Positions 35,909-44,450 of a stretch of 64,000 nt of DNA are shown here, piece after piece. Origin of the DNA: Brytella acorum (GTDB taxonomy: Bacteria > Pseudomonadota > Alphaproteobacteria > Acetobacterales > Acetobacteraceae); assembly GCF_029309905.1 (NCBI RefSeq), contig NZ_JARBJP010000009.1, positions 1 to 64,000 on the forward strand. The letters run 5' to 3'. Position 1 is the stretch's first letter. Each line of letters opens with the position of its first letter. The notes under the pieces were generated by a model, which saw only the letters and a program-made list of their open reading frames with translations, searched no databases and was not told the origin of the DNA. Made by a program: the position numbers and the translations under genes.

Positions 35909-37312
35909 CTATGCCGAATCACGATCGAGATCGCGAAACTGCCGGTAGAGATGGAAGTCGCGCGACGTCACGAACCCCTCCAGTTTCGCCAGTCGCGGCT
36001 CCATGCCGTGCAGGCGCTCGCGCAGTGCCAGCACACGTGGATCCGTGACTTCCATCTCGACCACAGGCGGCGGCCGAAAGAACGGCTGAAGAAGCAACGG
36101 CGCGCGCTCGGCCGTGTAGCCGCGCTGTTCGAGCCAGCGAACCAGAGGCGGGAAAATCCGCCGACGGAACATCACCGTCAGCCCCAGCAGGATCATCAAC
36201 AACACGAAGCTGCCGGAAAGCCCGTCATCGTGATGATGCACGCGCCCCCGGCGCACGGTCACATGAGAGCCGTCCGTCGTGATATCGACACTCGAATCGT
36301 CGTTTTCCTCATGGACCACGGTGGGGGCCGACGGCGGCGTCGGCGGAGTGGGAGGCTCCGGCGCGGCGATCGTATCCAGGTGCGGGGTCAGAAGCTCCGC
36401 CCAGGTGCCGCTGATCCCGGACGTGCCGATGACAGTGCCGTTTGCCGTGCGGATCGCGTCCGGCGTCAGAGCCGTACCATCCGCCAGAGACACGCCGCCC
36501 TTGCCGAAAACATCCTGGGACGCGAAAACCGAACCATTGGCATGGCCGACCGCCACGCTTCCCATGCCGCCCGAACGACGCTGAACGTTCCCTGTCACCA
36601 TGCTGGTGCGGATACTGCCGCTCCCGAGCGCTGCCAGATAGGCATCGCCGGTGACGCCGTGCATCCGGACATCCCCCGATCCCGTATCGAGAATGGCCAG
36701 CGAGCCGACAAAACCGCCACCGACTGTCAGGTCCGAAGAGTCGCCCAGCAGGACATTCATTTCGGGAGATGCCGCCGTCCCAATATGAAGAGAGCCGCTC
36801 CCGTTGCTGACGATCTCAGCCGGCCCCGTCAGCGTCCCGACCGAAACGTTGCCGTCCCCCGAAGCCTGTAGCACGAGCGCGGACGCATGGCTGATAGTCA
36901 GGTTTCCATCACCCGTCCGTGCGACGACAGGCGCCAGAAAACTATCGACCGATACATTCGTATCGCTTGGTGAAAGGATGACGGCCGTATCGGGGCCGAT
37001 CTGCACGGTCATCATGCCCGAGCAGGAACGGCCTTCCAGCACGGCTTCCGTTCCATTGGAACGAAACGAGATCCCGTCCGGAACCGTCGAGGCCTCCCCG
37101 GCGCCGGAGGTGACCCCGGCACGGATATGCAGGCTGTCCAGACAGGTCTGCCGCACATAAAAGCGATGTTTCGCCGTGGAAAGCACGCCCATGGCCGTAT
37201 CACGCGCCGATGCCGGAGCCGCCGCCAGGGTCACGGCACCGAAAGCCGTCACAGCGAGGAGCACGGCAAGGGGGGATCTGTGTCGTGATGGATTCATCGC
37301 GCGACGATTCAT
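35909..37312 (-). CDS. Exported beta-repeat protein with PspC-like cytoplasmic tail
   Basis: A 467-residue protein with an N-terminal signal peptide (ending APASA), then about 290 residues of beta-repeat sequence with GNL/GDG/GSG turns (TGDGNLTISHASALVLQASG, GSGDVRMHGVTGDAYLAALG), resembling the GIN or adhesin-type beta-helix. A Pro-rich linker (PEPPTPPTPPSAPT) follows. One transmembrane helix (SGSFVLLMILLGLTVMF, about 373-390) leads to a basic cytoplasmic part. The last 40 residues (MEPRLAKLEGFVTSRDFHLY, RQFRDLDRD) are close to the C-terminus of PspC. It overlaps the preceding gene (ATGA) and completes a pspA-pspB unit that lacks an ordinary pspC. Confidence 0.7.
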   Translation of the reverse strand: MNRRAMNPSRHRSPLAVLLAVTAFGAVTLAAAPASARDTAMGVLSTAKHRFYVRQTCLDSLHIRAGVTSGAGEASTVPDGISFRSNGTEAVLEGRSCSGMMTVQIGPDTAVILSPSDTNVSVDSFLAPVVARTGDGNLTISHASALVLQASGDGNVSVGTLTGPAEIVSNGSGSLHIGTAASPEMNVLLGDSSDLTVGGGFVGSLAILDTGSGDVRMHGVTGDAYLAALGSGSIRTSMVTGNVQRRSGGMGSVAVGHANGSVFASQDVFGKGGVSLADGTALTPDAIRTANGTVIGTSGISGTWAELLTPHLDTIAAPEPPTPPTPPSAPTVVHEENDDSSVDITTDGSHVTVRRGRVHHHDDGLSGSFVLLMILLGLTVMFRRRIFPPLVRWLEQRGYTAERAPLLLQPFFRPPPVVEMEVTDPRVLALRERLHGMEPRLAKLEGFVTSRDFHLYRQFRDLDRDSA

Positions 37313-38688
37313 TGACCCTCACTCCTTCTGGAATCGTCGCTGCTCTTGGTCGGCGTTGCCTGCGGCTTCGCGGTCGCGGCGTCGTTCTCGTTGGCGGCCT
37401 TGCTCGGGGGCGTGGACGCCTTGGGCGTGTCCGGCGTCGGAACGACGGCAGGCGTCGCCGGAGCTCCCCCGGTCTGCGATTGCGCCGGCGGCACAGAGAC
37501 GTCAGCCGGATCATCCGTCGCTCCGGCACTCCCTTTTGGCGGCGATATCGGTTGTTGAGCGGGTGTTGCCACGGAAGCGGGCGCAGCCCCCTCGCTACCA
37601 GTCTGGGACGTGGCGGGCTCCGCTGCCTTTGGCGGAGACGGCGTTTGTGCGGCCGGCGCCTGTGAGGCCGGTGTCTGCGCAGTTGGGGTCTGCACTATTG
37701 GGGCCTGTGCCGTCGGAGCGGTCGGCACCTGTGCGACCGGTGCCTTTGCAACCGGTGCCTGCACAGCCGGGGGCGTCGGAACCGGAGCCTGCGGGGACGA
37801 GGTTGGCGGAGAAGACTCGGCTGACGGGGCCGGAGCGGGCGGCGACGATTTGGTCGCGGTCGATGTGGACGGTGGCGGCGTGGAAACGGCCGATGCCGCC
37901 ACCGGCGGCTTGGGAAGCGGTCCCGTCACCACCGCACCCGTCCCGTTGCGGGTCAAGGGGCCGCTGGGGGCCGGAATGAGAACCTGTCCGGTGCCGGCAG
38001 CGGTGACGGCAGCCGTCGTCAGGCGACCACCGATCGCCACGTTCGCATTGCCGCCCGTCACGAGCGTCAACGCGTCGATCCGTCCATCCTCGATCCGAAG
38101 ACTGCTCGCATCCGCCATCTGGGCCGAAAACGCATCAAGATCCGCGCGGTCCACCAGCACGCTGGCATTCTCGCTGGCCATGATCTGCGCGGCACGCTGC
38201 AACACGCCGACATGCACACGCACATCGCCCCGCAGATTGAGATCCGCCGTCGAGAGGACGCTCGCATCAAACGCTCCGTCCTCAAGGCTGGCTTCCAGCG
38301 ACGCCATCTGGCCCCGAGCGACGAAATGCGTGCCCTGGCTGTTATGGATCGAGACGCTGACAGTCGACGCAACGGTCACGGTCAGGACGGCACGGGGCGC
38401 GCATGCCTTGGTCGCGATCACGACCTTGCTGTCGCCCTGATCTTTTTTCATCTGGATCGTCGCATGCGCCGAGCCGGCGTCCGAAGCGTCGAACGAAACG
38501 CCGTCATGCAGCCCGTCATCGACCTCGATCTGGACACGACCGATGCAGGGCGTCTGAAGTTCCAGCTCCTCGACCGCGATGCGGTTTTTCCCCCCGTCGT
38601 GGCCCGGCGCTTCCGCCATGACCGTCATCGGGAACATTCCCGCTATGGCGAGCGCGCCAGCAAGGCCACGCGCGATCCTTCGTCCCAT
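37309..38688 (-). CDS. Exported beta-repeat protein with long Pro/Ala-rich tail
   Basis: A 459-residue protein with a signal peptide (AGALAIAGMFPMTVMAEA), then about 230 residues of beta-repeat character (RAVLTVTVASTVSVSIHNSQ, SLRIEDGRIDALTLVTGGNA) similar to the domain in the next gene. From about residue 255 to the end, about 200 residues are almost pure Pro/Ala/Thr/Ser with approximate repeats such as APVAQVPTAPTAQAPIVQTP. No transmembrane helix follows, so it is probably free or cell-wall-associated in the periplasm. It sits between pspB and the PspC-tailed protein, so it likely belongs to the same stress unit. Confidence 0.65.
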   Translation of the reverse strand: MGRRIARGLAGALAIAGMFPMTVMAEAPGHDGGKNRIAVEELELQTPCIGRVQIEVDDGLHDGVSFDASDAGSAHATIQMKKDQGDSKVVIATKACAPRAVLTVTVASTVSVSIHNSQGTHFVARGQMASLEASLEDGAFDASVLSTADLNLRGDVRVHVGVLQRAAQIMASENASVLVDRADLDAFSAQMADASSLRIEDGRIDALTLVTGGNANVAIGGRLTTAAVTAAGTGQVLIPAPSGPLTRNGTGAVVTGPLPKPPVAASAVSTPPPSTSTATKSSPPAPAPSAESSPPTSSPQAPVPTPPAVQAPVAKAPVAQVPTAPTAQAPIVQTPTAQTPASQAPAAQTPSPPKAAEPATSQTGSEGAAPASVATPAQQPISPPKGSAGATDDPADVSVPPAQSQTGGAPATPAVVPTPDTPKASTPPSKAANENDAATAKPQATPTKSSDDSRRSEGQ

Positions 38689-38699
38689 GATCTGCTACC

Positions 38700-38939
38700 T
38701 TATCCGGCCACACGCGAACGCCAGCCCGGCGCATCCTCGTCGAGAATGCGCTCGAGATGGTCAATCCGCTCCTCCAACCGTCGAGCCTGGACCTGCGCCT
38801 GATCGAGCGCGCCCTGGCTGGCCGCGCTCATCGCACTCTGCCCGTTCATAAGCTCGCGTTTGGTACGCGTCCTTACGGAGACGATATACATCACCATGAT
38901 GAACGGCATCGTGACCGCCGCAAGCCCGGTAATATCCAT
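38700..38939 (-). CDS. pspB: Phage-shock protein B-like membrane protein
   Basis: A 79-residue protein with one N-terminal transmembrane helix (GLAAVTMPFIMVMYIVSV) and a coiled-coil tail. The ending ARRLEERIDHLERILDEDAP, then GWRSR, matches PspB (family form roughly ME.RI.TLERILD...P.WR). PspB in other bacteria senses envelope stress with PspC and releases PspA from PspF. It lies 40 bp after pspA on the same strand. Confidence 0.8.
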   Translation of the reverse strand: MDITGLAAVTMPFIMVMYIVSVRTRTKRELMNGQSAMSAASQGALDQAQVQARRLEERIDHLERILDEDAPGWRSRVAG

Positions 38940-38979
38940 GACGCCCAGTCCCTAACCCAATGTTCCTGTCCGCAGCCGC

Positions 38980-39684
38980 CTACGACGCATCCGGACCGGA
39001 CTGGCGTACCTTCATGCGGTTCTTCAGTTCGGCCAGTTCGTTCTCGACGGCAACATCCGTCTCGAGACTGGCCAGTTCTTCCTGCAACGTCGGCTGACGA
39101 CGCCCCGGGCCTCCCACGCGCCCGAAATCATAAACCTCGGACTTGCCTTCCAGTTCGTCCAGCGCGCGTTCGACCTGTTCAAAACGGTTGAAGGCGTTTT
39201 CGACCCGCGGATCATACAGCGCTTCACGCGTGCGCAACTTGTTCTGCGCCGCCTTATGACGCAGGGAAAGCGATTTTTCACGTGATTTCGCATCCGCGAG
39301 CTTCGCCTGCAGCTTGGCGATATCGTCATGCTGCTGATCGAGGCTTTCGGTCACCAGCAGGATCTGGCCATCCAGCGCCGTGCGGGACTGCTCGACCGTC
39401 GCACGCGCCGCCAGAGCCGCCTTGGCGAGGTCTTCACGGTCGCGCGTCAGAGCCAGCTCGGCCTTGCGACGCCACTCATCTTCGTCACGCAGCATCTCGC
39501 GCGCCCGACGCTCCAGCATCTTGCGCTCGGCGATCATGCGGACCGCCTGGCTCCGCACTTCGACCAGCGTGTCTTCCATTTCCTGGATGACGAGGCGGAT
39601 CATTTTCTCAGGGTCCTCGGCGCTGGCCAGGATCGCATTGAGATTGGAGTTCACGATGTCCGCGAGGCGGGAGAAGATACCCAT
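38980..39684 (-). CDS. pspA: Phage-shock protein A (IM30/Vipp1 family)
   Basis: A 234-residue coiled-coil membrane-repair protein. It has the amphipathic N-terminus MGIFSRLADIVNSNLNAILA, followed by EDPEKMIRLVIQEMEDTLVE and continuous heptads to about residue 190. It both binds stressed membrane as oligomers and inhibits the activator PspF. The divergent pspF gene starts 145 bp away. I looked for GG-N10-GC (sigma-54) spacing in the gap and found no clear match on the pspA strand. Confidence 0.95.
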   Translation of the reverse strand: MGIFSRLADIVNSNLNAILASAEDPEKMIRLVIQEMEDTLVEVRSQAVRMIAERKMLERRAREMLRDEDEWRRKAELALTRDREDLAKAALAARATVEQSRTALDGQILLVTESLDQQHDDIAKLQAKLADAKSREKSLSLRHKAAQNKLRTREALYDPRVENAFNRFEQVERALDELEGKSEVYDFGRVGGPGRRQPTLQEELASLETDVAVENELAELKNRMKVRQSGPDAS

Positions 39685-39828
39685 GACGTTCCTTCCTTAT
39701 ATTTCAGAGATAAGCAGAAAACCGATGCTCTTGTCAGCACGGTGAATTACGGCTGAACTGGTTCGACAGTGAAACCATGAGCGAAACTCATGTCGAGACC
39801 ACCGCAAACGGACGAGGCCTGCTGAAAA

Positions 39829-40950
39829 ATGGCGCCCTTCGCCAAACCTGAAGACACGACGACACCGCTCGGTCAGGCTCCCGCCTTTCTCGCCATGCTC
39901 GATCATGTCTCCCGTCTCGCTCCGCTCGACCGTCCGGCGCTCGTCATCGGCGAGCGCGGAACAGGCAAGGAACTCGTCGCAGCCCGCCTGGCCATGCTCT
40001 CGCCACGCTGGGACCACCCTCTGGTCAAGCTCAACTGCGCGGCCCTGCCCGATACGCTGCTCGACAGCGAACTGTTCGGTCACGAAGCCGGAGCGTTCAC
40101 CGGTGCACAGAAACGCCGCCTGTCGCGATTCGAGCGCGCCAATGGCGGCACGCTTTTCCTCGACGAGATCGCCACCGCCTCCCAGGCCGTGCAGGAAAAG
40201 CTCCTGCGCGTCATCGAATACGGCAGCTTCGAACGTGTCGGCGGCAACGAAACGATCCATGTGGACGTGCGCGTCGTCGCCGCGACCAACGCCGATCTGC
40301 CTGCCATGGCCCGGAACGGCGCGTTTCGCGCCGATCTGCTCGACCGCCTTGCTTTCGACGTCGTCACTATCCCGCCCCTGCGGGCACGTCCTGACGACAT
40401 CGAACTTCTGGCCACGCATTTCGCGACCCGCATGACCGCAAGTCTGGGACGCCGTCTGTTCGCCGACTTTACGGACGAAGCCCTGAACGCCCTCAGGGCT
40501 TATGACTGGCCCGGCAACGTCCGTGAGTTGCGCAATGTCATCGAACGCAGCGTGTACCGTCATGAACGCGCCGACAGACCGCTTGACGAGATCATCATCG
40601 ATCCCTTCGCGACGGCGCAGAGCTGGAACGGTCCCGCGCCCGCATCCCTTCCCGCCGCCACGCCCGAAAAAACGACGATGTCCGGGCCCGAGACGGTCGC
40701 GTCCGACAACGGAAGCCGAAGCTCCGACATCGGAGAACAGGCCGGCGACTTCACCGCACGCATCCGGAATTTCGAGCGCGAATTGCTGACGCGCGCCCTG
40801 ATCGACGCCCAGTTCAGCCAGCGCCGCGCGGCGGAAGCTCTCGGCCTGACCTACTACCAGTTCCGGCATCATCTGAGGCTGCACGGCCTGGCGGACAAGG
40901 AAGCCCGGCGATCGCTGAGTCGCGAAAACGCGACGATGGAGGAAAAATAA
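39829..40950 (+). CDS. pspF: Sigma-54 enhancer-binding activator PspF
   Basis: A 373-residue activator. It starts directly with the AAA+ domain and has no receiver domain, as in PspF. Walker A is GERGTGKELVAARL, the sigma-54 contact motif is GAFTGAQKR, and Walker B is GGTLFLDEIATASQ. A linker of about 70 residues precedes a C-terminal Fis-type helix-turn-helix (QRRAAEALGLTYYQFRHHLR). It would activate pspA transcription when freed from PspA. Divergent layout with pspA is standard. Confidence 0.92.
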   Translation: MAPFAKPEDTTTPLGQAPAFLAMLDHVSRLAPLDRPALVIGERGTGKELVAARLAMLSPRWDHPLVKLNCAALPDTLLDSELFGHEAGAFTGAQKRRLSRFERANGGTLFLDEIATASQAVQEKLLRVIEYGSFERVGGNETIHVDVRVVAATNADLPAMARNGAFRADLLDRLAFDVVTIPPLRARPDDIELLATHFATRMTASLGRRLFADFTDEALNALRAYDWPGNVRELRNVIERSVYRHERADRPLDEIIIDPFATAQSWNGPAPASLPAATPEKTTMSGPETVASDNGSRSSDIGEQAGDFTARIRNFERELLTRALIDAQFSQRRAAEALGLTYYQFRHHLRLHGLADKEARRSLSRENATMEEK

Positions 40951-41092
40951 TGACATGCGGCTTCTAGAGCAGAAACCGTGCCAAACTGGATATTGCCCGC
41001 GATTACGAAATCACAGCGATAAAAATGGCGTGTCACGTCATGGATGTTGAGGCATTCACCACAGATTATGACACAATGCGCCAATCCGGCTC

Positions 41093-42418
41093 TTAAGGGC
41101 GTCCGATCGAACGATAGTCAAAGCCCGCCTCGCGCATTTCCGCCGGATCCCAGATATTGCGCAGATCGGCAATGATCTTGCCGCGCATCAGATCGCGAAG
41201 ACGGCTCGGCGACAGCGCCCGGAACTCCGACCATTCCGTCAGGACGACGAGCACATCGGCGCCCGTAATCGCCGTCAGGGCATCCGGCGCGTAGATCACC
41301 TCTGCGGGCAGCAAGGAACGGGCCGCATTCATGCCCTGGGGATCATAGGCCTGAAGAACGGCCCCGGCATCCTTCAGTCTGGCCAGAATGGGAAGCGACG
41401 AAGCTTCCCGCATGTCATCCGTCTGAGGCTTGAACGTCAGGCCCAGGATGCCTATGACCTTGCCGCTGACATCGCCACCGGCCTCAGCGATAATCCGCTC
41501 GGCCATGGCCTTCTTGCGCGCCTCGTTGACGGCCACCGTGGCCGCCACCAGCTGCGAAGGCGCACCGGCGTCTTCACCGATCGCGGTGAGAGCACGGGTA
41601 TCCTTGGGAAAACAGGAACCACCGTAACCCGGTCCCGGATGCAGGAAATATTTTCCGATCCGCTGGTCCAGCCCCATGCCTTTGGCGACATCATGGACGT
41701 TCGCGCCCACTTTTTCACAGATATCGGCCATCTCGTTGATGAAGGTGATCTTCATGGCCAGAAAGGCATTGGCCGCGTATTTGGTCAGTTCCGCCGTTTC
41801 GAGATCCGTGATGACGACGGGCGTTTCGATCCGATAGAGCGGGCGATACAGGGCCCGCATGACCTCTTCGGCGCGCACGCCCGCCGCATGGTCGGTCCGG
41901 TCAATGCCGATGATGACACGGTCCGGACGCATGAAATCGCCGATCGCATCCCCTTCGCGCAGAAATTCAGGATTGGAAGCGACTGAAAACGTGCGATCGG
42001 GACGCTCTTCGGCCAGGATGCGCGCCACTTCCCGTCCCGTCCCGACCGGAACGGTGGATTTCGTCACGACCACCAGATCGGACTTCGCGGCCCGCGCAAT
42101 CTGACGGGCAGCTTCATAGACATAGGTCAGGTCGGCATGACCGCCGCCCCGCCGCGACGGCGTGCCCACCGCGATGAACACGGCGTCCACATCGTCGAGA
42201 GATGCGCCCAGATCGTCTGTGAAGCTCAGTCGCCCGGCGGCAACGTTACCGTCGACGATTTTCTCAAGACCGGGTTCATAGATCGGAATATGGCCTTCGC
42301 GCAGCATCTCGAGCTTGGCGGGATCGGCTTCGACAACAACGACATCAGAGCCGAACTCGGCAAAGCAGGCTCCCGAAACGAGCCCGACGTAACCGCCGCC
42401 GATCATCGCGATACGCAT
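41093..42418 (-). CDS. ugd: UDP-glucose 6-dehydrogenase
   Basis: A 441-residue enzyme that oxidises UDP-glucose to UDP-glucuronate for polysaccharide synthesis. It has the NAD-binding N-terminus MIGGGYVGLVSGACFAEFGS, the catalytic cysteine in GYGGSCFPKDTRAL and the C-terminal UDP-binding domain (GILGLTFKPQTDDMREASSL). Length is normal. A strong hairpin (42444-42474) stands between it and the porin gene upstream on the same strand. Confidence 0.95.
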   Translation of the reverse strand: MRIAMIGGGYVGLVSGACFAEFGSDVVVVEADPAKLEMLREGHIPIYEPGLEKIVDGNVAAGRLSFTDDLGASLDDVDAVFIAVGTPSRRGGGHADLTYVYEAARQIARAAKSDLVVVTKSTVPVGTGREVARILAEERPDRTFSVASNPEFLREGDAIGDFMRPDRVIIGIDRTDHAAGVRAEEVMRALYRPLYRIETPVVITDLETAELTKYAANAFLAMKITFINEMADICEKVGANVHDVAKGMGLDQRIGKYFLHPGPGYGGSCFPKDTRALTAIGEDAGAPSQLVAATVAVNEARKKAMAERIIAEAGGDVSGKVIGILGLTFKPQTDDMREASSLPILARLKDAGAVLQAYDPQGMNAARSLLPAEVIYAPDALTAITGADVLVVLTEWSEFRALSPSRLRDLMRGKIIADLRNIWDPAEMREAGFDYRSIGRP

Positions 42419-42443
42419 CAGTTTTTTACCTTCCCAACCTCAA

Positions 42444-42474
42444 TCGCCCCAACCTACCGCAGAGGTCGGGGCGA
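42444..42474 (-). terminator. Strong hairpin between porin and ugd
   Basis: TCGCCCCAACCTACC on the plus strand pairs with GGTCGGGGCGA-type sequence through 42474: CGCCCC/GGGGCG and ACCT/AGGT with one mismatch each side. No T-run follows on either strand. It may slow or stop transcripts from the porin, or protect the 3' end, or be part of the ugd leader. Confidence 0.4.
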
Positions 42475-42500
42475 GAGAAGTCAGGCGCGGTCGTAACGGC

Positions 42501-44246
42501 TTACTGGAAGGGCATGTAACGCAGCGAGAAGAAGACCATGTTGTCGTCTGTATGCGGGTGGCCGCCCACACCGCTGAACGACGTCAGATAGGTGTAGGAA
42601 TACTGGGCGCCCACCTTGATGGTCCCGTAGTCACCATGTTCAGCCGTCCACCAGAAACCGGTTGTTCCCTGCACGACCTTGTTGACGCTCGCCTGACAAG
42701 CCAGCGGGCTTTCCTCGACCGCACAGCCTCCCACTTCATATAGCGGATTGCCGTAGCCATAGGCCTTCCCGTTTACGTCAAACGAACTGCGGTTACGGAC
42801 CATCTCCATGCCACCATAGGCATAAAGCTGCCAGCTTTTGCTGGGATTTCCATAGATACCGGCGAGAGCGTTCGCGTTGTTGACCGGGCGGATCTGACCA
42901 TTGGGGCCCATGGTCACATCCGGAATATTGGCGCTTCCGTACCGCCCGACACCCGTGCCGACCAGTCCCGATGCCTGGAAATACAGTTTTTTATCGATGA
43001 GCGGCAGCACCATGCCGCCGCCGACGCCGCCAGCGACCGTCGTGTGGCTTCTGCCATACCCGACATAGGACACACGACTATGCGGAAAGCGGAGCAATCC
43101 ATAGACTTCGTAATGGCCCCAGCCTGGGTCCGCTGCGAACTTCGCAATCACGTCCGGCGCGACATCCGTCGAATAATTCGTCGAGGGATTGTTCACGTTG
43201 ACGCCGGCATTCTGATAGGTCGAGGTCTTCGCGCCCGGCGGCAGATAGACACCTCCCGACCCGGCCGCGATCACCTGCTGCGGGTTCTCGATCGATGCCG
43301 CGATATGGTAATGGCCATGGTCGAAGCCCTTGACCACACGGACCTGAGTATTTCTGGTCCAGTTGAAACCAGGCACATATTGCGCTTCGATCACGAGCGG
43401 CACCTGCTCATCACGCGCGGCGAGGCCGTGGTTGTAGAGTGTGACCAGCGACCAGTTCTGACCACCCAGAACCGTCCAATCGTTGGCATCATCAATCAAC
43501 TGCCCGTAAAATACGCGGGAGCGCAGAACGTAACTGTTGGACTGGCGGGAGTTTGAGGAGGCCCCTGCTCCCTGAAAATCGGTCTCGATATACCCTTGAG
43601 CGCGGAGGGTCTTGGTGATGTCACCCTCGACCAGCGCGGCCAGACGGCTCTGACGCTCCGTCTGATGGTATTCGTTCATGTGATAGTTCGGGCTGTTCGC
43701 AAACGGAATGGTGCCGAAATTCGATGAAATGTCGGAGACGTTATTCCGACTCCGGAAAATACCGGCGGATTCCAGGTAACCGCCCAGCGTAATGCGCACG
43801 CCACCGATCTGGATCTGGCCACGATGCAGGGGACCGTAGAGATCGAGAACCTTCCCTGTGGGCGTTCCCGTCAGTTGCGCGTAAGGCGTATTGGCCGTGA
43901 TCGCAGGCAAACGAACGGGCGCGGATGGCATATCGAGAGTGCTGTTGCCGTACGAGCTGGCCGTCGCGAGCGGGGGCGGCATCGTGTAGGAATGATTGCG
44001 CGCATTGTTACGAGCGGCATACGGATTCCGCTCTTCACTTTCGCGCTGCTCGGCGAGCTGCGTGTGAATGCGCTTCATCTCGACGTCGTGTTCTTTCTTC
44101 ATCTTCGCCAACTGCGCCTGCATGGCATGGATCTGGCGTTCCATGTCGCTGAGCGCATCGGCGCGGGCGGGTGCTGCGAACAGCACGGCCGCCATCGCCG
44201 TGGTGGAACAAAGGAGAATCGAGTTCTTTCGGAACTTCGGGAGCAT
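42501..44246 (-). CDS. Outer-membrane porin with N-terminal coiled coil
   Basis: A 581-residue outer-membrane beta-barrel. The signal peptide (SILLCSTTAMAAVLFAAPAR) is followed by a coiled coil at about residues 30-75 (ALSDMERQIHAMQAQLAKMK). Many amphipathic strands with aromatic girdles follow (QIQIGGVRITLGGYLESAG, VFFSLRYMPFQ), ending with a C-terminal phenylalanine region as barrels do. It resembles DcaP-like and sugar porins with trimerising coiled coils. Substrate unknown. It is divergent from the MFS gene. Confidence 0.8.
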   Translation of the reverse strand: MLPKFRKNSILLCSTTAMAAVLFAAPARADALSDMERQIHAMQAQLAKMKKEHDVEMKRIHTQLAEQRESEERNPYAARNNARNHSYTMPPPLATASSYGNSTLDMPSAPVRLPAITANTPYAQLTGTPTGKVLDLYGPLHRGQIQIGGVRITLGGYLESAGIFRSRNNVSDISSNFGTIPFANSPNYHMNEYHQTERQSRLAALVEGDITKTLRAQGYIETDFQGAGASSNSRQSNSYVLRSRVFYGQLIDDANDWTVLGGQNWSLVTLYNHGLAARDEQVPLVIEAQYVPGFNWTRNTQVRVVKGFDHGHYHIAASIENPQQVIAAGSGGVYLPPGAKTSTYQNAGVNVNNPSTNYSTDVAPDVIAKFAADPGWGHYEVYGLLRFPHSRVSYVGYGRSHTTVAGGVGGGMVLPLIDKKLYFQASGLVGTGVGRYGSANIPDVTMGPNGQIRPVNNANALAGIYGNPSKSWQLYAYGGMEMVRNRSSFDVNGKAYGYGNPLYEVGGCAVEESPLACQASVNKVVQGTTGFWWTAEHGDYGTIKVGAQYSYTYLTSFSGVGGHPHTDDNMVFFSLRYMPFQ

Positions 44247-44450
44247 GGGGCGCTTCGTCTCGCTATGGCGGTTGGGGTCGAAGCGGTCCCTACAAAGTTT
44301 CCTATTTGTGGAGTGCGAAGCTTTCGTGACGGCAGTATGACAGTCTTATGACAGCGCGCGGACCGTGTTGATATGCGGCCATTTCTGTCGATTTCATGCT
44401 GGGTCGACGCTCGCTGCTTCCCGTTTCGGATTTTTCTCATTGTGTCTTCC

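Noticed and set aside
39685-39828. Sigma-54 promoter between pspA and pspF
   Set aside because: Expected from the regulator type, but no GG-N10-GC spacing with a good TGGCAC match was found on the pspA strand.
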